This document shows positions 20,993 through 33,498 of a DNA stretch of 64,000 nt, one piece after another. Source of the stretch: Bufo bufo (lineage: Eukaryota > Chordata > Amphibia > Anura > Bufonidae); contig NC_053391.1 in the NCBI RefSeq assembly GCF_905171765.1, positions 190,350,559 to 190,414,558 on the forward strand, in the 5' to 3' direction. Each line of letters begins with the position of its first letter. The first letter of the stretch is position 1. The notes beneath the pieces were generated by a model. The model was not told the DNA's origin and made no database searches. It saw nothing but the letters and a program-made list of their open reading frames with translations. The translations under genes and the position numbers were made by a program.

Positions 20993-23900
20993 TCATCGAG
21001 AATTCAGCGTATTGGTGGACGCGCACCACTCTCCCCACACTTTCTCAAATTTCTGAGGGCATCCCCTGTGAATATAGACTACTTTTTCTAGTGGAATAAT
21101 CTGATTTACTACCTGTTTCCAATGGTTAACATTAGTCATCCTATCAGCCATCCACCGGAGGGCTATAGCCTTCCTAGCCAGAAATAAAGTTTCCTCTAAA
21201 AATATCCTATGATGGTGAGACCACTGTTCCTCATCAATGATCCCCAACAAGCACATCTTGGGGCAAAGGGGAACATGTCCTGGTACTAGATCCAACAATA
21301 AGGACGTCACATCCCTCCAGAAATTTTGAATGAGTCTACAGTCCCACATCATGTGCCAGAAGTTGGCACCAGCCTGGTGACATCTTAGGCAGTTGTCGTT
21401 CTCGGACCTACCCATTTTAAACAGCCTACTAGGAGTGAGGTAACTTCTATGCAGTATATGTAATTGTACCATCTTATTATTGACTGAGAGAGATACTCTT
21501 GTAGGAGCCGCTAACGCCTTGTTCCATTCCGTTTCAGAAAGAGACGGAATGCAATTCCTCCATTTATCCTCAACGGTCAGAGGGGGCATGTCCATTTTCG
21601 TGGTTATGAGGTGCGTGTATATAGCCGATATGAGACCTCTAGGGCCTTGTGTGGATAGCACTCCAATCAAAGGATAGTTAGAAATCTTTCTAGAGCCCCT
21701 ACCAAACTGTGCAGATAGGCCATGTCTAACCTGTAGATACCTGAAAAACATGTGCCTTGGAGTACCAAAGGCACCTCCCTCATATAGATCCCCCAGGGTC
21801 AGAATCCCATGCTCCTTCCACATCGCAGCGCCCTCATGCCTACTTAAATGTTGAAACATAGGGTTTTCCCACAAGGGTATCATGTCCGGAATATCAGTAT
21901 AAGATTTTAGCTTAGCTGCCTCCCAAACCTGATGGGCAAGCCTATGTAGTGGGAGGGCTTTTTTGTGGAACAGGCTAATATCTTCCAAAACTGGCCATAG
22001 GGAATGTAACTGGAGGAAGTCCTGCAGATAGAACTCTGCATTGGGTAAGGGCTGTGAGGACACCCAAGAAACAAGGTAACGCAACTGCCCCGCTAGGAAG
22101 TAAAGAAACAGGTCTGGTAGTGCCGCCCCTCCCTGCAATTCAGGCCTCTGCAAAGTGCGGATCGCCAGTTTCCTTCTGGCCTATCCCCAAATGAAAGCTG
22201 ACATCATAGAGTGGAGGTGGTCAAAGAACCTCCTAGGGACGGTCGTGCTCGCATGTTCTAACACATATAAAGCTTTGGGGAGAAGAATCATCTTAATGAG
22301 GTTCAGACGTCCCATCAGTGAAATAGGGAGAGATTGCCATGCCGCAAACTTCTTAGTGAATATAGAGATTAACGGCTCCGTGTTCAAAGTATATGCTAGA
22401 GGGGGATCCCTAGTTATTATAATACCTAGGTATTTAAACCTATCCACCACCGGAAGATTGCAATATATCGAATGCCATCCCTCCGGCTTAAGAGGCATCA
22501 GAGCTGACTTGGACCAATTGATATGCAATCCAGAGAAACTGCCAAAATTTTCAATCAACTCAATCGCTCTAGGTAATGACTGTTCCGCCCTGTCCATAAA
22601 AAGGATCAGGTCATCAGCGTAGAGCCCAACCCTGTCCTCTCTATCCCCTAAGGAGATACCACTATAGACCTCATCCTGCCTCAGTCTAATTGCTAGATGT
22701 TCTATTGCAACTGCAAACAGGAGGGGTGACAGAGGACATCCTTGCCTTGTCCCTCTACCTAGTTCAAAGTGGTCTGAGTGTGAGCCATTCACTAGTACAT
22801 TAGCTCTAGGCTGCTTATATAACATTTGTACCCATTGGGCAAAAACAGGACCAAAACCAAAGCATCCTAGCACCTCCAGTAAATACGGCCATTCCACTGA
22901 GTCAAAGGCCTTGGCCGTATCCAGAGAAGCCAAGACCCACGGCTTATCTAAGGCTCTACCTATTTGCGTGATAACTTGCGCCCTTCTAATGTTATTGGAA
23001 GTGGATCTCCCAGGTATGAATCCGGATTGATCCAGGTGTACAATAGAAGCAACGACCCTATTCAGTCTATTGGCAATTATTTTCGTAAGAACTTTATAAT
23101 CCAGGTTCAGTAAGGATATAGGTCTGTACGAACCACATTCCAGAGGGTCCTTATCTGGTTTCAAGATTACCACTATGGTGGCATCATAAAATGAGTCTGG
23201 AAGTTTCTGTTGAGTCTTAGCCGCCTGTAGCATGATTTTCATTCTGGGGGCCAAAATTGCGCTATATCTATTGTACACCTCGATCGGGATGCCATCTGGG
23301 CCGGGAGCCTTACCAGTCGTCAGACCTCGCATAGCTTCTTGTATTTCATCTAATGTAAAATCCCCCTCCAGCATATCCCTATCCTCAGCACACAGTTGGG
23401 GGTGCGTCACCTCCTGTAGGTATTCTGCAAGCTCCTGGGGTGAGTACTGTATCGCTGAACTATATAAGTCTTGATAGAATTCCTGGAATCTACCAATAAT
23501 GTCTGGCGACTTTTCTTTTATCTCTCCATCTGACCCTTTGATGCGGAGGACTGGCGGGGCTGAGGCATTATTTCTGGCAATATGGGCGAGTAGCTTACCT
23601 GCCTGACCCCCCTGCTCAAAAGACTGTTGTTTAAGAAAAAAAAGTTTTCGGTCGCTCTTCACCTGCAGGTGTTGCATATATTGCCGCCCCTTAAGGAGCC
23701 AGTCTAGCCTGTTAACCTCAGAAGGGTTGCCAGTGAAAGCAGTCTCAGCTACCTTACAAGCTTCCTGAAGCCCCACTTCCGTACGGTGAGATTCTTTTTT
23801 AATAAATTCTATGGATGATTTAATACACCCCCTTAGGTAAGCTTTCAACGTTCCCCAAAGCAGCAGCTCATCAGTGGTATCTCCCTGCACCTCAAAAAAC

Positions 23901-24686
23901 ATATGGGATTCGGTCATTAGATCCTATCAGGGTTAACCAAAAGGGATGTATACGCATCTTGTTCCCTCTCTCCCGGCCATCCGACAGTACGAACTTGGCT
24001 AACAGCGGAGCATGATCAGAGGGCCCCTGCGGGCAGTACTCAATACTCTCCAGTTCAGTAAGAGTCAGTGCATTACCCATGATGTAATCTATCCTGGATA
24101 AGGCACCTCTAGAAGGGGTGAAGCAAGAGCACTGCACCGCCAGGGGGTGTCTCTCCCGCCATAAGTCGAGCCATCCCATCTCAGTAGCTACTTTATGAAG
24201 TGCTGATGTGGAACTAGTGGTCACCTCAAATCTTGCTGGGTCCCGAAATCTATCTAATTCCGAGTTCATTAGCATATTAAAATCTCCCATTCACAATAAT
24301 CTAACATTCGTATACTGTACAACAAAGCTCACTATTGCCTGTAGGACAGATGTGCTGGCCGGTGGAGGATTATATATATTGATGATGACATATGGAGTAC
24401 AGTTGATATATGCATACATAAATATGTACCGTCCATCCGGATCCACAACAGACCTCTGCAGTTCCCATCTCAGGCTACTATGTATTAGGACCGCTACCCC
24501 TCTTGAGTACGAGTTCCCATATGCATTGGCGCTCCACTGTACCCACGGCTTCTTTATCCTGTTACCCGTTTCTAGTGTCAAGTGGGTCTCTTGCAAACCC
24601 AGGATATGTGGAGCAAGCCGCTGCACATGTGAAAACACCGCTATTCTCTTCCTAGGCCCACCCAAACCTCTCACATTCCACAACAT
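20993..24686 (-). pseudogene. L1 ORF2: endonuclease-reverse transcriptase, four segments
   Basis: The protein (~1,230 aa) starts plausibly at MLWNVRGLGG (24686). The APE-type endonuclease shows the Asn of LWNVRG, the Glu of LGLQETHL, and further on GDFNM and the SDHAP box. The RT part (frame 23917-22181) has GKAPGPDGIP, SLDTAKAFDS (motif A), RGTRQGCPLSPLLF (motif B) and YADD (residues 433-436 of that frame). The C-terminal part (22153-20993) has CLRCHQAGANFWHMMWDC, a C-x2-C-x8-H-x4-C knuckle. Lesions: in-frame TGA at 24291-24293, a 1-base frameshift in a T run near 23893-23898, and in-frame TAG at 22181-22183. It copies L1 RNA into DNA at a nicked target when intact. Confidence 0.92.
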
Positions 24687-25202
24687 AACTGTTAGAAACC
24701 GCCATGCTATCCTAAATCCCATGAATTGCATAAATAATATCACCTTGAATAGGTTCTCGGATCTCTCTTCTCTGCCACCCACCTTACATAACTGCGTCAC
24801 ATAATACCAGGGAAACTGTAAGTACCACCATAGCAAACATAGAAAAATAAAAAAAAGAAGACATCTGAACATCAAAAACAACCGGTAATTAGCAGGTCTA
24901 AAGCCTGCTTCTTTTCTGACCATGTATACGGGCACCTGCACGGTGTAAATAGATGTTAACCCAGTGCAGGTATTCGCCGGGTGAGACCCTTGGTCATGTA
25001 CTGCTAAACAGCCCGATATTCACTAATACAATTACAGAAGTTAAACATTTCAGCCGACTAAACACTCTGCATATCTCTGATAAGGAGACGTGACATTTAT
25101 ACGATACCAATAGCATAATACCGCAAGCGGAGTCCAGCTTTAAACAACACAGAACAGCGTCCTTCACAGGTCGACTCAGAATAGGTAGATGGAACGAAGA
25201 TC

Positions 25203-26116
25203 TCAAGGCTGCTCAGGTCCGTGTCTCGGTCTGCTGGCTGCCCATTCATCAGCTTCCCTCGGATCCGTGAAAAACAAGGATTTCCCGCCATCTACAATCC
25301 GGAGCCGTGCAGGATACGACATGGAGTACTGGACATTCATCTCACGTAGCTTCCTCTTAACAGCCACAAAGGTAGATCTTTTTTTCTGCAGCTCCGCCGA
25401 AAAATCAGGGAATAGTGAAATCCTGGCGTTGTTATAAGACAGATTCGCGCGGTTCTTGCTAAATTAAGCAGCATATCTCTGTCCTTCCAGTTCAGGAGTC
25501 TGGCTAGTAGGGGTCTAGAGGGAGCCCCTGGTGGGGGAGGCCTAGCCGGGACTCTATGGGCCCTCTCTACAGCGTATGTCGCTGAAAACGCAGCCCCTGG
25601 AAACGTGGACTTGAACCAGTTTTCTATGAAGGACGCTGGATCCATTCCTTCAGCCTTTTCCGGAGGGCCCAAGATTCGGACGTTATTGCGTCTCGATCTG
25701 TTCTCTAGATCGTCGCACTTTTGCTGCCACAATTGAACTTTCTGCTCCAGATCTGAGAGTTTAATCTGCATAGGTCTGGTGATATCTTCCAGCTCCGACA
25801 CCCTGTGCTCCGTCTTTCTCACCCTCTCCCTCAGCTGCTGCACATCATGCCTGAGGAGCCCAACATCCACTTTCACCTCCTCAATCTTACTTGTGAGGGA
25901 GGTTTGACACATAGAGATTGCCGTCAGTAGCTGTTCTTGGGCTGCTTTAGGTGAGAGTTCTGGCTCTTCCTCGTTTTGAGGATCTTGCTGCAGGGTCGGG
26001 TTGCCGCGGGTCGCATGAGTGCGCGCATTAGAAGGGGACGCGGCGCCATGTTGGCTCTCGGCTCGTGCATATTCCTTGAGCCGCTCCGCTGCCGCCTGTG
26101 CCTTGCTTGGGCTCAT
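25203..26116 (-). pseudogene. L1 ORF1: RNA-binding coiled-coil protein, one frameshift
   Basis: The frame opens at ATG 26116 (MSPSKAQAAAERLKEYAR). Residues ~60-145 are a heptad-rich coiled coil (VGLLRHDVQQLRERVRKTEH, LSDLEQKVQLWQQK). Then comes ENRSRRNNVRILGPPE, the entry to the RRM-like domain, then VERAHRVP and LLNWKDRDMLL. Near 25435-25450 the frame shifts. The correct continuation on the same strand reads ISLFPDFSAELQKKR, then LFFTDPREADEW, and stops at TGA 25203-25205, giving ~304 aa, a normal size. It would form trimers that coat L1 RNA. Upstream of ORF2, as in all L1s. Confidence 0.9.
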
Positions 26117-26279
26117 TTTGTTTCTCCGGGTGGTCCCCCTTCGTTTCTGGACCTGCCACTCTATGTTTGCGGCTGATTAGCAGACAGGATTAAGAAGGAT
26201 TGCGGTCGGGTCTCGGAGCGGCACTCAGAAGCGTGTGCTCATACCGGAAGTCGGTCACGCCCCCCCGGACAGACTCTAT

Positions 26280-26980
26280 TTACCTGGCTGCAGAGGTGAC
26301 ATCATGTCGACAACACCAGCGACCACTGGTCCCCTCCAGTTTCCTGAATTCAACTGTATTGCCTGAGGCAATGGATGTAGGAGGACAGAATGTGACAGCT
26401 AGAGCTGGCCACCACAAAGGGGCAGCTTTTGAGGAGGTATTCTGTCCTCCTGGGGCATTATTTTCTGCTACATTGTGTTTTTTGGGTCATTTTATTTTGT
26501 TGCACTGAGGTACTTGACTCTGCTATGGTGGTATTTTGTGCTGCAATATGGTATTGCTTGCCCCACCTACTTGTGCTTGCCCTGCCTTCTGTCAATTTGG
26601 AACTGCCTACAATATGGGGCCACTTTTAGTTTTTTTTCCAGGGCCACTTTAAGTTCCCAGTCCGCCCCTAGACAACTCATAACTGTTGCAGACAGTGAAC
26701 TTTTGACAGAGGGCAATGCAAATACTTTTGGTGTCACTGCAGTACATGGGGGTTTCAGGCTCCTAGAGTATGTCTGCAGTAAGAATGAGTTGTCACCATC
26801 TCCTGCTCCACATCATGATCAAAGGGTTATTCAGACCATCAAATTTTCTAGTGTTCTGATTGATGACGGGGGAATTTGTCGGCAGTCAGCCTGGGAACCC
26901 ACAAAGACCCTCAGTGCTGTCTGTCCGGTAATCCTGCTGTTAGGACAAACTCTTATTACCGTTACAGCAACCTCCCATTC
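26280..26980. other. No gene recognised
   Basis: Interspersed-repeat-like T-rich tail (26600-26680, ccagggccactttaagttcc). The 234-codon frame 26475-27179 has no recognisable motif, starts without context and runs through repeat sequence. Confidence 0.4.
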
Positions 26981-27040
26981 CTTCTTGATTGACAGGGCCA
27001 GTTTCTTGAATAGTCTCACCTGGCCCTGTCAATCAAGAAG
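26981..27040. repeat. Perfect 21-bp inverted repeat
   Basis: CTTCTTGATTGACAGGGCCA(g) at 26981-27001 is exactly inverted at 27020-27040 with an 18-base spacer. Its role is unknown; it may be a MITE core. Confidence 0.8.
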
Positions 27041-27936
27041 TATGCGGAGGGGCTGGCAGAGGAAGAAGCAGGAGCACGGGTGCGCAGAGTGGCTTGGGCC
27101 TACCCTTGGTGCATTAAACTGCTCATTTGTATATGGATTTATAGTACTTTTTCTCCAGAATGACTCAACGGATCACTAAATGAAAGGTATCATTACACTC
27201 AGCTGAGCTAGCCCTACAAAACATTTGTGGCGTAAAAATTCGTAAAATAGTCAAAAAACACCATATTTGCATCATAATTTGCGACTTTTTAAGCTTACAG
27301 ATGCTTTTCTGAAGTAGCAAAAAAAGGGCGGGGGCTAAGGGGTTTAGCATGGCCAATCAGATTTACTATAATCTACTCCAGAAACTGGTGTAAGTTATAG
27401 CTCAAGCATATACAGTACCAGCCCCTGGCTGGTGTAGTTATGAGTTTCTGGTGCATGGAGTGTCAGAGATGCACCTAATTTATTAAGAGCCATTTGCCTC
27501 TTAATAAATCAGGAGCATCTTACTTCAGTGCACATGGATCAAGACTGGCATATGGAAATGTCAGTCATTATAAATGTGTCCTATTGTGCCTGGTATAACA
27601 GTGAATTTCCTGGGGACAGACTCCCTTTAACAGTATTGCTTATTTTACCATATGTGAACGGGCCCAGAAAGCAAAATACCCACTGTAACATCAGAAAATG
27701 TTCTTTGCTTTCCTGAGTCATGTCATGCTCATGGTTATAGGCATTTCTGAACTATTCCAGGTGAGCTCCTTTACAGATTGGGGGTGAAGCTTATATTTTA
27801 CCGTGATCTGAGATTCAAATGTTGAGAGGTATGACCTCTGTGATGAGACTGCACAATTGAAGAAACCAAGTTTCTGACAATATACTTCTGGGGCTAGCGC
27901 TATACCTGACAGACCATCTGTATTACCATTGTGGTA
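27041..27936. other. MITE debris, no gene
   Basis: Contains the hairpin gcacctaatttattaagag...ctcttaataaatcaggagca (27469-27520), related to hairpins near 36835-36880. It also has a right-end-like gacagactccctttaa at about 27616-27631 (T2-type). No complete element defined. Confidence 0.4.
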
Positions 27937-28427
27937 TGTGACACAGTGACAGATCTCACATAGGTTAGAGGCAAGGAAGGGGTGGATAGTGCGGCCTACA
28001 CCCCTATTCCACTACAGGTGAGACCAGCTGGAGGTACTCAGGCGGGCATAAAGCACCTCCCAGGGTGTCAGTAAGGGGAGACTGTGCAAACAGAGGCCTG
28101 GTGAGGCTCTGTGAGTGTGGTCTCAGCTGGGCAAGGCTGAGAGACCACAAGGCTGGGAGATATTCTGACCGTGCTGCAGCCTGGGGATTGATGGACTATT
28201 GGGCTGAGAAAGCCGCACCTGAAACAGTGTGTGAACTGTGATGTATACTGTAGGTGAGTCAGAGAGACACGTCTTATGTTTTAGTTAGTGCCCGGATGGG
28301 CAGGCTTTTATTTTGTACTGTTTGTTTGTGCTTTTGCCACAATAAAGCACAGTTTGGCCCCTAAATTCTGGTGTCCGTGAAGAAGTGTGTGGTTGCAACC
28401 CCTGAAAAAGGGCTAACCCCCCCCACA
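27937..28427 (+). mobile_element. Putative solo LTR
   Basis: Runs from TGTGACACAGTGACAG to ...CCCCCCACA, with TG..CA ends. It has a gcataaagc TATA-like element near 28047 and a polyadenylation signal AATAAA near 28342. Flanking 4-mers are GGTA and GGTG, a possible mutated TSD. No adjacent gag or pol. It would be a leftover of an LTR retrotransposon or retrovirus; family not assignable by eye. Confidence 0.4.
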
Positions 28428-28562
28428 GGTGGTTAGAGCACCAAGTGTCAAACCTGGCTGGAATGTCAAGACCTACCATCTCATTTACTCAGTAATGAGA
28501 GTAACTCTACAATTTTCAGAACAGCTACTCTTGAATGCTCACATGTTAAATATATCCAAGGT

Positions 28563-29030
28563 AGGGATAAGCGAATAGATTTTAATGAATCGATTCATCT
28601 CATTAGCCAGAGTTCTTCACCTATGAAGGACTGTCCCCACAGGTGAAGGGTTTCTCACCTGCCTGTTGATTGACAATGCAGGACGCTAACAATCTGGGCC
28701 CTCCATCACTGCTCCGAGTAGCGGTGCAGGTGCCGAAGCTTAATTTTGACTTTGGGAGCAGTGACTGCGCATGCGCCACTACGTTTCTGGATAGTAGTAC
28801 ATAAACAGTCTCTGCTCCAGAGGCTGAATTTGTGCTTCTGCACCTGCACTGCTACTTGAAGCAAAGGCACTGGGCCCAGATTGTCATGGTCAGGCAAGAT
28901 GTCTGGCACTGTAAATCAACAGACAGGTGGTTTCTTCTTCACCTGTAGGGACAGCCCCTTACAGGTGAAGAACCTGCGAATTAGACTTAGCAATTTGATA
29001 GAAATTTGCTAATTGCTAATCCGAGGGGGA
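28563..29030. mobile_element. hAT-like foldback MITE (decayed)
   Basis: The left end tagggataagcgaatag resembles TAGGGATGAGCGAA hAT ends; the right end has aatttgctaattgctaatcc. Long imperfect inverted arms include ttcttcacctgtagggacag/ctgtccccacaggtgaag and cctgttgattgaca/tgtaaatcaacagaca. TSD not resolved. The frame 28706-28909 minus is an arm artefact. Confidence 0.5.
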
Positions 29031-30360
29031 GAGGAGGCCCATTTGTTTTAATATACTTGGAAGCCAAAATTGCCTTGGACCTTTGCTTGACTCAATGGGT
29101 CAAGCAAAAATGGGCTGGATGATGACTAAAGATACACTCACCAGCTTTCTTTATGATTCTCAGGATGCACTCGACAAAATATGGGCACCCTAGCTTTCAG
29201 CCTGGGGAATGTTGACATCTACTACGGTTGAGGAGAGCATTCTGTCCTACCTCCACTTACCTTTGTTTGTCATATACTATATTCTCTCCAGTGTTTGTCT
29301 TCCTTGTGGATGTCACTTCCCTTCTTCCCTATCCGCATTTCTTTTAGACGTACCTACAAGGAGAGTTTTGTTGACCTATTGGTTGTGTACTGCCACAAGT
29401 AAGTAAGTTGGATGAGCTTATCATGAATGCCCTTCATACAATTAAAGAAGGAAAGTTGTTGCACAAGACCTAGAATGTTCTGAAATTGCTGAGTATAACA
29501 GAACTCATCCCATTATCCAGGAACAGAACGTGCCAGCTAGTTACTGGTAGTTACTGGTTTTTGGGCTGTCCTTATCGGTAAACATGTTGAATATAATTGT
29601 TGACTAAAATAAGATGATTGCATTTTAGATGCAGGTTTCCAAAAAGGAAAATGTTCTTTAAAATTAAAACTCTAGTTATCTACCATACTTTGGTTTGTCA
29701 TGTATTTTTTTTATGTCCAATCCTTTATAAAGTCACAAAAGATCCTTTCACAATGTGGAAAACATTGCAGCTTTTGCTAAAATAATTATTGTGAAAGCAT
29801 ACGTTTCAGGACCTATAACGGTGAAAGCTGTAACTGTCTAATGGGTTCTTTCATGATATTCTTGTTCCTCGTCCAAGAAGATTTCAGATACATTTTATTT
29901 ATGCAATAAAGCACATGGAGGGATGAATCACACTTTCAAGCCTTAAGGCAAATTACATTTCAGGCAAGACTATTGCAAATATAGCAGAATTTTTTTTTCT
30001 TTTCTGAAGATGACAAGAGGACAGACATATTCTAAGAGCACACATAAAATTTCCCGCTTGTCAGGTAAAAATGCTTAGGTAGATAATTCTCCTCTTAAGA
30101 TAAACTTTGAGATCCATCTTCATTTCAGTTATATCCCAAAATTTTGTAAACTTATTTTTATCAGTTATTTTCATGGTTTCACAACTTATTGAAAAAGGCT
30201 AAAAATATACAAACATCAAAAAGTTCCAAAAATGTGTGGATACTGTACTCATGGTATCTCCAATAACCATTAAGGTCCTGTGATGGGATGCTGTACAGGG
30301 ACAGGCATACCATGTACAACCGACACAATTAAAAATGGGCCTAGTAAGTAAGTTGTCCTC
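29031..30360. other. No gene recognised
   Basis: AT-rich, mostly unique-looking sequence with no coding, RNA or repeat structure noticed. One of the longest stretches without an obvious element, so the best candidate for host noncoding DNA. Confidence 0.4.
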
Positions 30361-30364
30361 TTAA

Positions 30365-30808
30365 AAGGGCTGTCCAGCTTTTTAAACATTTTTACATTTT
30401 AACCTCAGCCTGTTGCGCCTGAGTAAAAAAACATGCTCACATGCACGCACTGCTCCTTGTAAGCTACTTGGGTTCTTGTGTCCCTTCACTGGTCTTTGTC
30501 TTCATTAGTAAACTTCCACATGGATGGGGTCACGTGTGTTGCTGCAGCCAATAACAGGCCTCAGCAGTGACTTGTCCCCATGTGGTCTGTGGCTCGGCAG
30601 TAATGTGCCACTTGAGAATGCTTAACAGCTGAGGCCAGTCAGTGGCTACATCAGTGCATATGATCTTGTCCATCTGGAGGTTTACAGACAGGGATCGGAA
30701 GACTAGTGAAGGGATCCAGAACAGGGCAGTGGGGAGCAGGTGAGTGGCTTTTTCTACAGGTACAGCAAGCAGGCTGGGGTTGAAATAAAAAAAATCTGGA
30801 CAACCCCT
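30365..30808. mobile_element. T2-like MITE
   Basis: TTAA at 30361-30364, then AAGGGCTGTCCAGC; the right end is TCTGGACAACCCCTT followed by TTGA (mutated TTAA, 30809-30812). Ends are inverted with mismatches. GC-moderate noncoding interior. Confidence 0.7.
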
Positions 30809-30895
30809 TTGAAAGCAGCTGTAATGAATTTTATGCCCCCAAATTACTATCTCAGACATGAAAGCGTTGTCTTCATGAGACCCCCCCTTTAAAGA

Positions 30896-32066
30896 GGACC
30901 TGTTCCTCTCTGTTTTAGTAACTATATGCAATCCTCATTTAATAACAATTCTGCAGCATTGTTTCTTATGACACTATGTTGTGCCATTCCTTTATTATTC
31001 CTGATGGATGAATACTAGCAGTTTCCAATGAAGGTCCATCTGAGTCTTACCAACTCGGGCTGTGTCCCTGCACAGTCTGACAATGGTAGCTCTGATTGGA
31101 TAGTGTCAAACTGAGCAGAGACACATCCCCAACTGGTAACACCCAGATGTGTTCTCTAGAATTGTTATTACATAGGGAATACAAGTATTTGCTAAAACAT
31201 ACACATCAGGACAGGTTACAAGTGGATGCTTATGTTGAGAAGTTTGAGAGCAAGGCATCCATAATATGTTTTTGAATGGGGGCCATCTGCCCTGTATGTC
31301 TGTCCTGATATTGTATAATATTGTAGACATAAAAAATAATACATTCATTGGCAAACCAGACTAATTACAATTGCAAGCTTTTATGATACAGAGGCCCATT
31401 TGGGATGTATATACTAGTTTACAAATGAAGAACTGAAAGAAAATACATTTTTAAGAGATTAAGATATTATAGCATAGTACATAAAGTGGTAGATCATCAA
31501 AGGGGCTGTTTCATGAAGACAACCCCTTTTAAATCATAGTTGGAGTGATGTTACTGTCAGTAGGAAGGCTAGCTGACATCTACAGATGCATACAAATGTA
31601 GCTGTATATTCCAGCCATTGAATCAAATGGCCAACCATGTAATGAATGGGTGGGTCCACCATAGTGGCTCTGCATTCTGGCTCACAGATGAAATTACCAA
31701 CCATATGATCCAATAGGGCATATGGACAGTAGCCATGTTTATGAAAATGACCACATATTGCCTCACTGTAATGTAGAGGAGGCACATTTTTCATGTTCCT
31801 CCAGTGCCAATGTAGGGAAATTAACATAACAAGGTTCACATTGAAATAAATAGGTTTGTAACCATTCTTGCTTTGGCTAACAGATGATGCTTCAGAATGC
31901 CCCCTAGTAATATGCACAAAGAAAAGTCCAGCACAACCCAATTATCCAAACACCTGCGTGCACGGAAAAGGCTGGTGAGCCTGTATATCTTTGATATGAA
32001 AACACAATGAAATTCCAGCACTCACGATTTTGGCAGCTAAAATCTTCGTCTTTTATTCAGGCAGTA
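30896..32066. other. MITE end fragments, no gene
   Basis: TTAA plus AGAGGACCTGTTCCTC at 30888-30907 is a T2-like left end without a partner. At 31501-31527 AGGGGCTGTTTCATGAAGAC plus aacccct forms a miniature end-to-end T2 fusion. At 31900-32060 there is aattccagcactcacgat-type retroelement-like sequence. No coding content recognised. Confidence 0.35.
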
Positions 32067-32211
32067 GACAATTTAGACAGGACATCCACCCACAAGTGTA
32101 GCAACTTTGACGCGTTTCGAACAGTAGTTCTTAGTCGTTACAACTAAGAACTACTGTTCGAAACGAGTCAAAGTTGCTACACTTGTGGGTGGATGTCCTG
32201 TTTAAATTGTC
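32067..32211. repeat. 145-bp near-perfect palindrome
   Basis: Arms of ~68 bp (gacaatttagacaggacatc ... aactttgacgcgtttcgaac and inverse) with about four mismatches around a tcgttac loop. The phrase gacgcgtttcgaacagtagttcttag resembles the 3' region of some amphibian retroelements (possibly Penelope-like). It looks like an inverted duplication of that end. Confidence 0.75.
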
Positions 32212-32679
32212 TGCCCCCTAGTAATATCTGAAAGTAGGCTTTCTAATCTAGACAACCCACTGAAATTAAGCTACAGCGATAAAATGTAAAGAAGACATGG
32301 GCTTCTGTTCTGCCCAGCAGGGTTAGAGAATCATTACAGATCACGTCTGCCTCAGTCTTGGTATTTCTGAAGTGTTTAGTGTGGATATATCTAGCAGTGT
32401 TAAGTTGTATTACACTTTGTTTTTCCTGTTACAAAGACTGCTGCATTGTGGGTGGTGCAAAACATTGTGGCAGTGAAAAGCATCCTGGGAAAGAGAAGTC
32501 CCCAGTCACCAGGACACATCAGCAGAGTTATATATCTCCTTCTCAAACTCCACCATCCTTGTAAAAGCATATCTGGTGAGAGAGCTACCTTTTGTTTTAG
32601 GGATATTTTGTTATGCAGAGCTGTTCAGTTAGTTGTAATTGTTACTCTGAGAGTGGTTACTACTGTTAGACATGTAGTC

Positions 32680-33070
32680 CTATGTTAGGCAGCCATTTTA
32701 CCATGTGCACCAGTGTTATGCAAATGTTACAGTACATGCTATTCTATACGTTATACTTATACATGTTATTTGTATTCTTGTAGCTTTACCGCACACTTGT
32801 ACATTCTCTCACTCACGCTATTCTATACATTATACTTATACATGTTATTTGTATTCTTGTAGCTCTACCGCACACTTGTACAATCTCTCACTCACGCGCA
32901 TTGCGCAGAGAGTACAACCTGTTGACCAATAAACAAGTTAGATTACAAAGGACAGTCCTCTTATTTGGAAGACAGGAATGGTTTATGCTAAATGTCAGAC
33001 TGCACACTGTGTGAACGTGTATGAAGACAGAACAGCTTCTCTGTCCACCTCTGTAACACAGCCGAGGTGG
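32680..33070 (+). mobile_element. LTR-like region with tandem 79-bp repeat
   Basis: Two adjacent 79-bp copies (32738-32816 and 32817-32895), starting GCTATTCTATAC and ending TCTCTCACTCAC, differ at only a few positions. They are followed by a polyadenylation signal (accaataaac, ~32925). Tandem blocks upstream of a poly-A signal are typical of retroviral-type U3 regions. LTR boundaries and internal genes not found; the LTR assignment is tentative, the tandem repeat certain. Confidence 0.45.
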
Positions 33071-33498
33071 ACACACATGATCAGTTCTGTCCTACCACTG
33101 TCACCAGCCATATCTACTGTTACAAGCTATGACAGATATTTACAGGGAGGGAGCTGCAGGAAAAAATACATGCCCGCTAAGAAAGTAGACAGCCCCTGAG
33201 AAAGGACACACCTTCCTGAATTGCCATAATGTATTAACTCTGCAGTGCTGCTCCCATTCACTTCAATGAGAATTTTTTAGAAAAATTAGGTGGTAATTGA
33301 CTTACGTATATAGCATGTCTAAACTTGAGTGTGATATCACATCTCACCATGGTATAATATATTCTGGAATTAGCTGCTGATCAAAATATAACAACGTTTT
33401 AACATTTTATGATATGCTATCCTGGGTTTTTCAGCAGCATTTCAACAAAAACTCAAGTGTCATAGAAACAATACAATACAGAATTAAATACACATACT

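Larger units (their letters stand above)
20636..26263 (-). mobile_element. Full-length L1-type LINE with 16-bp TSD
   Basis: The 16-mer CCCGGACAGACTCTAT is present at 20620-20635 and again at 26264-26279. Between them lies a complete minus-strand L1: a short A tail (T run at 20639-20647), a ~350-bp 3' UTR, ORF2, a spacer, ORF1 and a ~147-bp 5' UTR. It is 5.63 kb in total, a normal full length. A perfect TSD and only four obvious coding lesions suggest a fairly recent insertion. It is L1-clade by ORF1 type (coiled coil plus RRM) and ORF2 order; a Tx1 relative is less likely because ORF1 lacks a CCHC finger. Confidence 0.92.

Noticed and set aside
22155..22622. 155-codon plus-strand frame
   Set aside because: Antisense shadow of the L1 reverse transcriptase.
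24208..24804. 198-codon plus-strand frame
   Set aside because: Antisense of the L1 endonuclease domain.
26475..27179. 234-codon plus-strand frame
   Set aside because: No motif, runs through interspersed-repeat sequence including a 21-bp perfect hairpin; no promoter or splice context.
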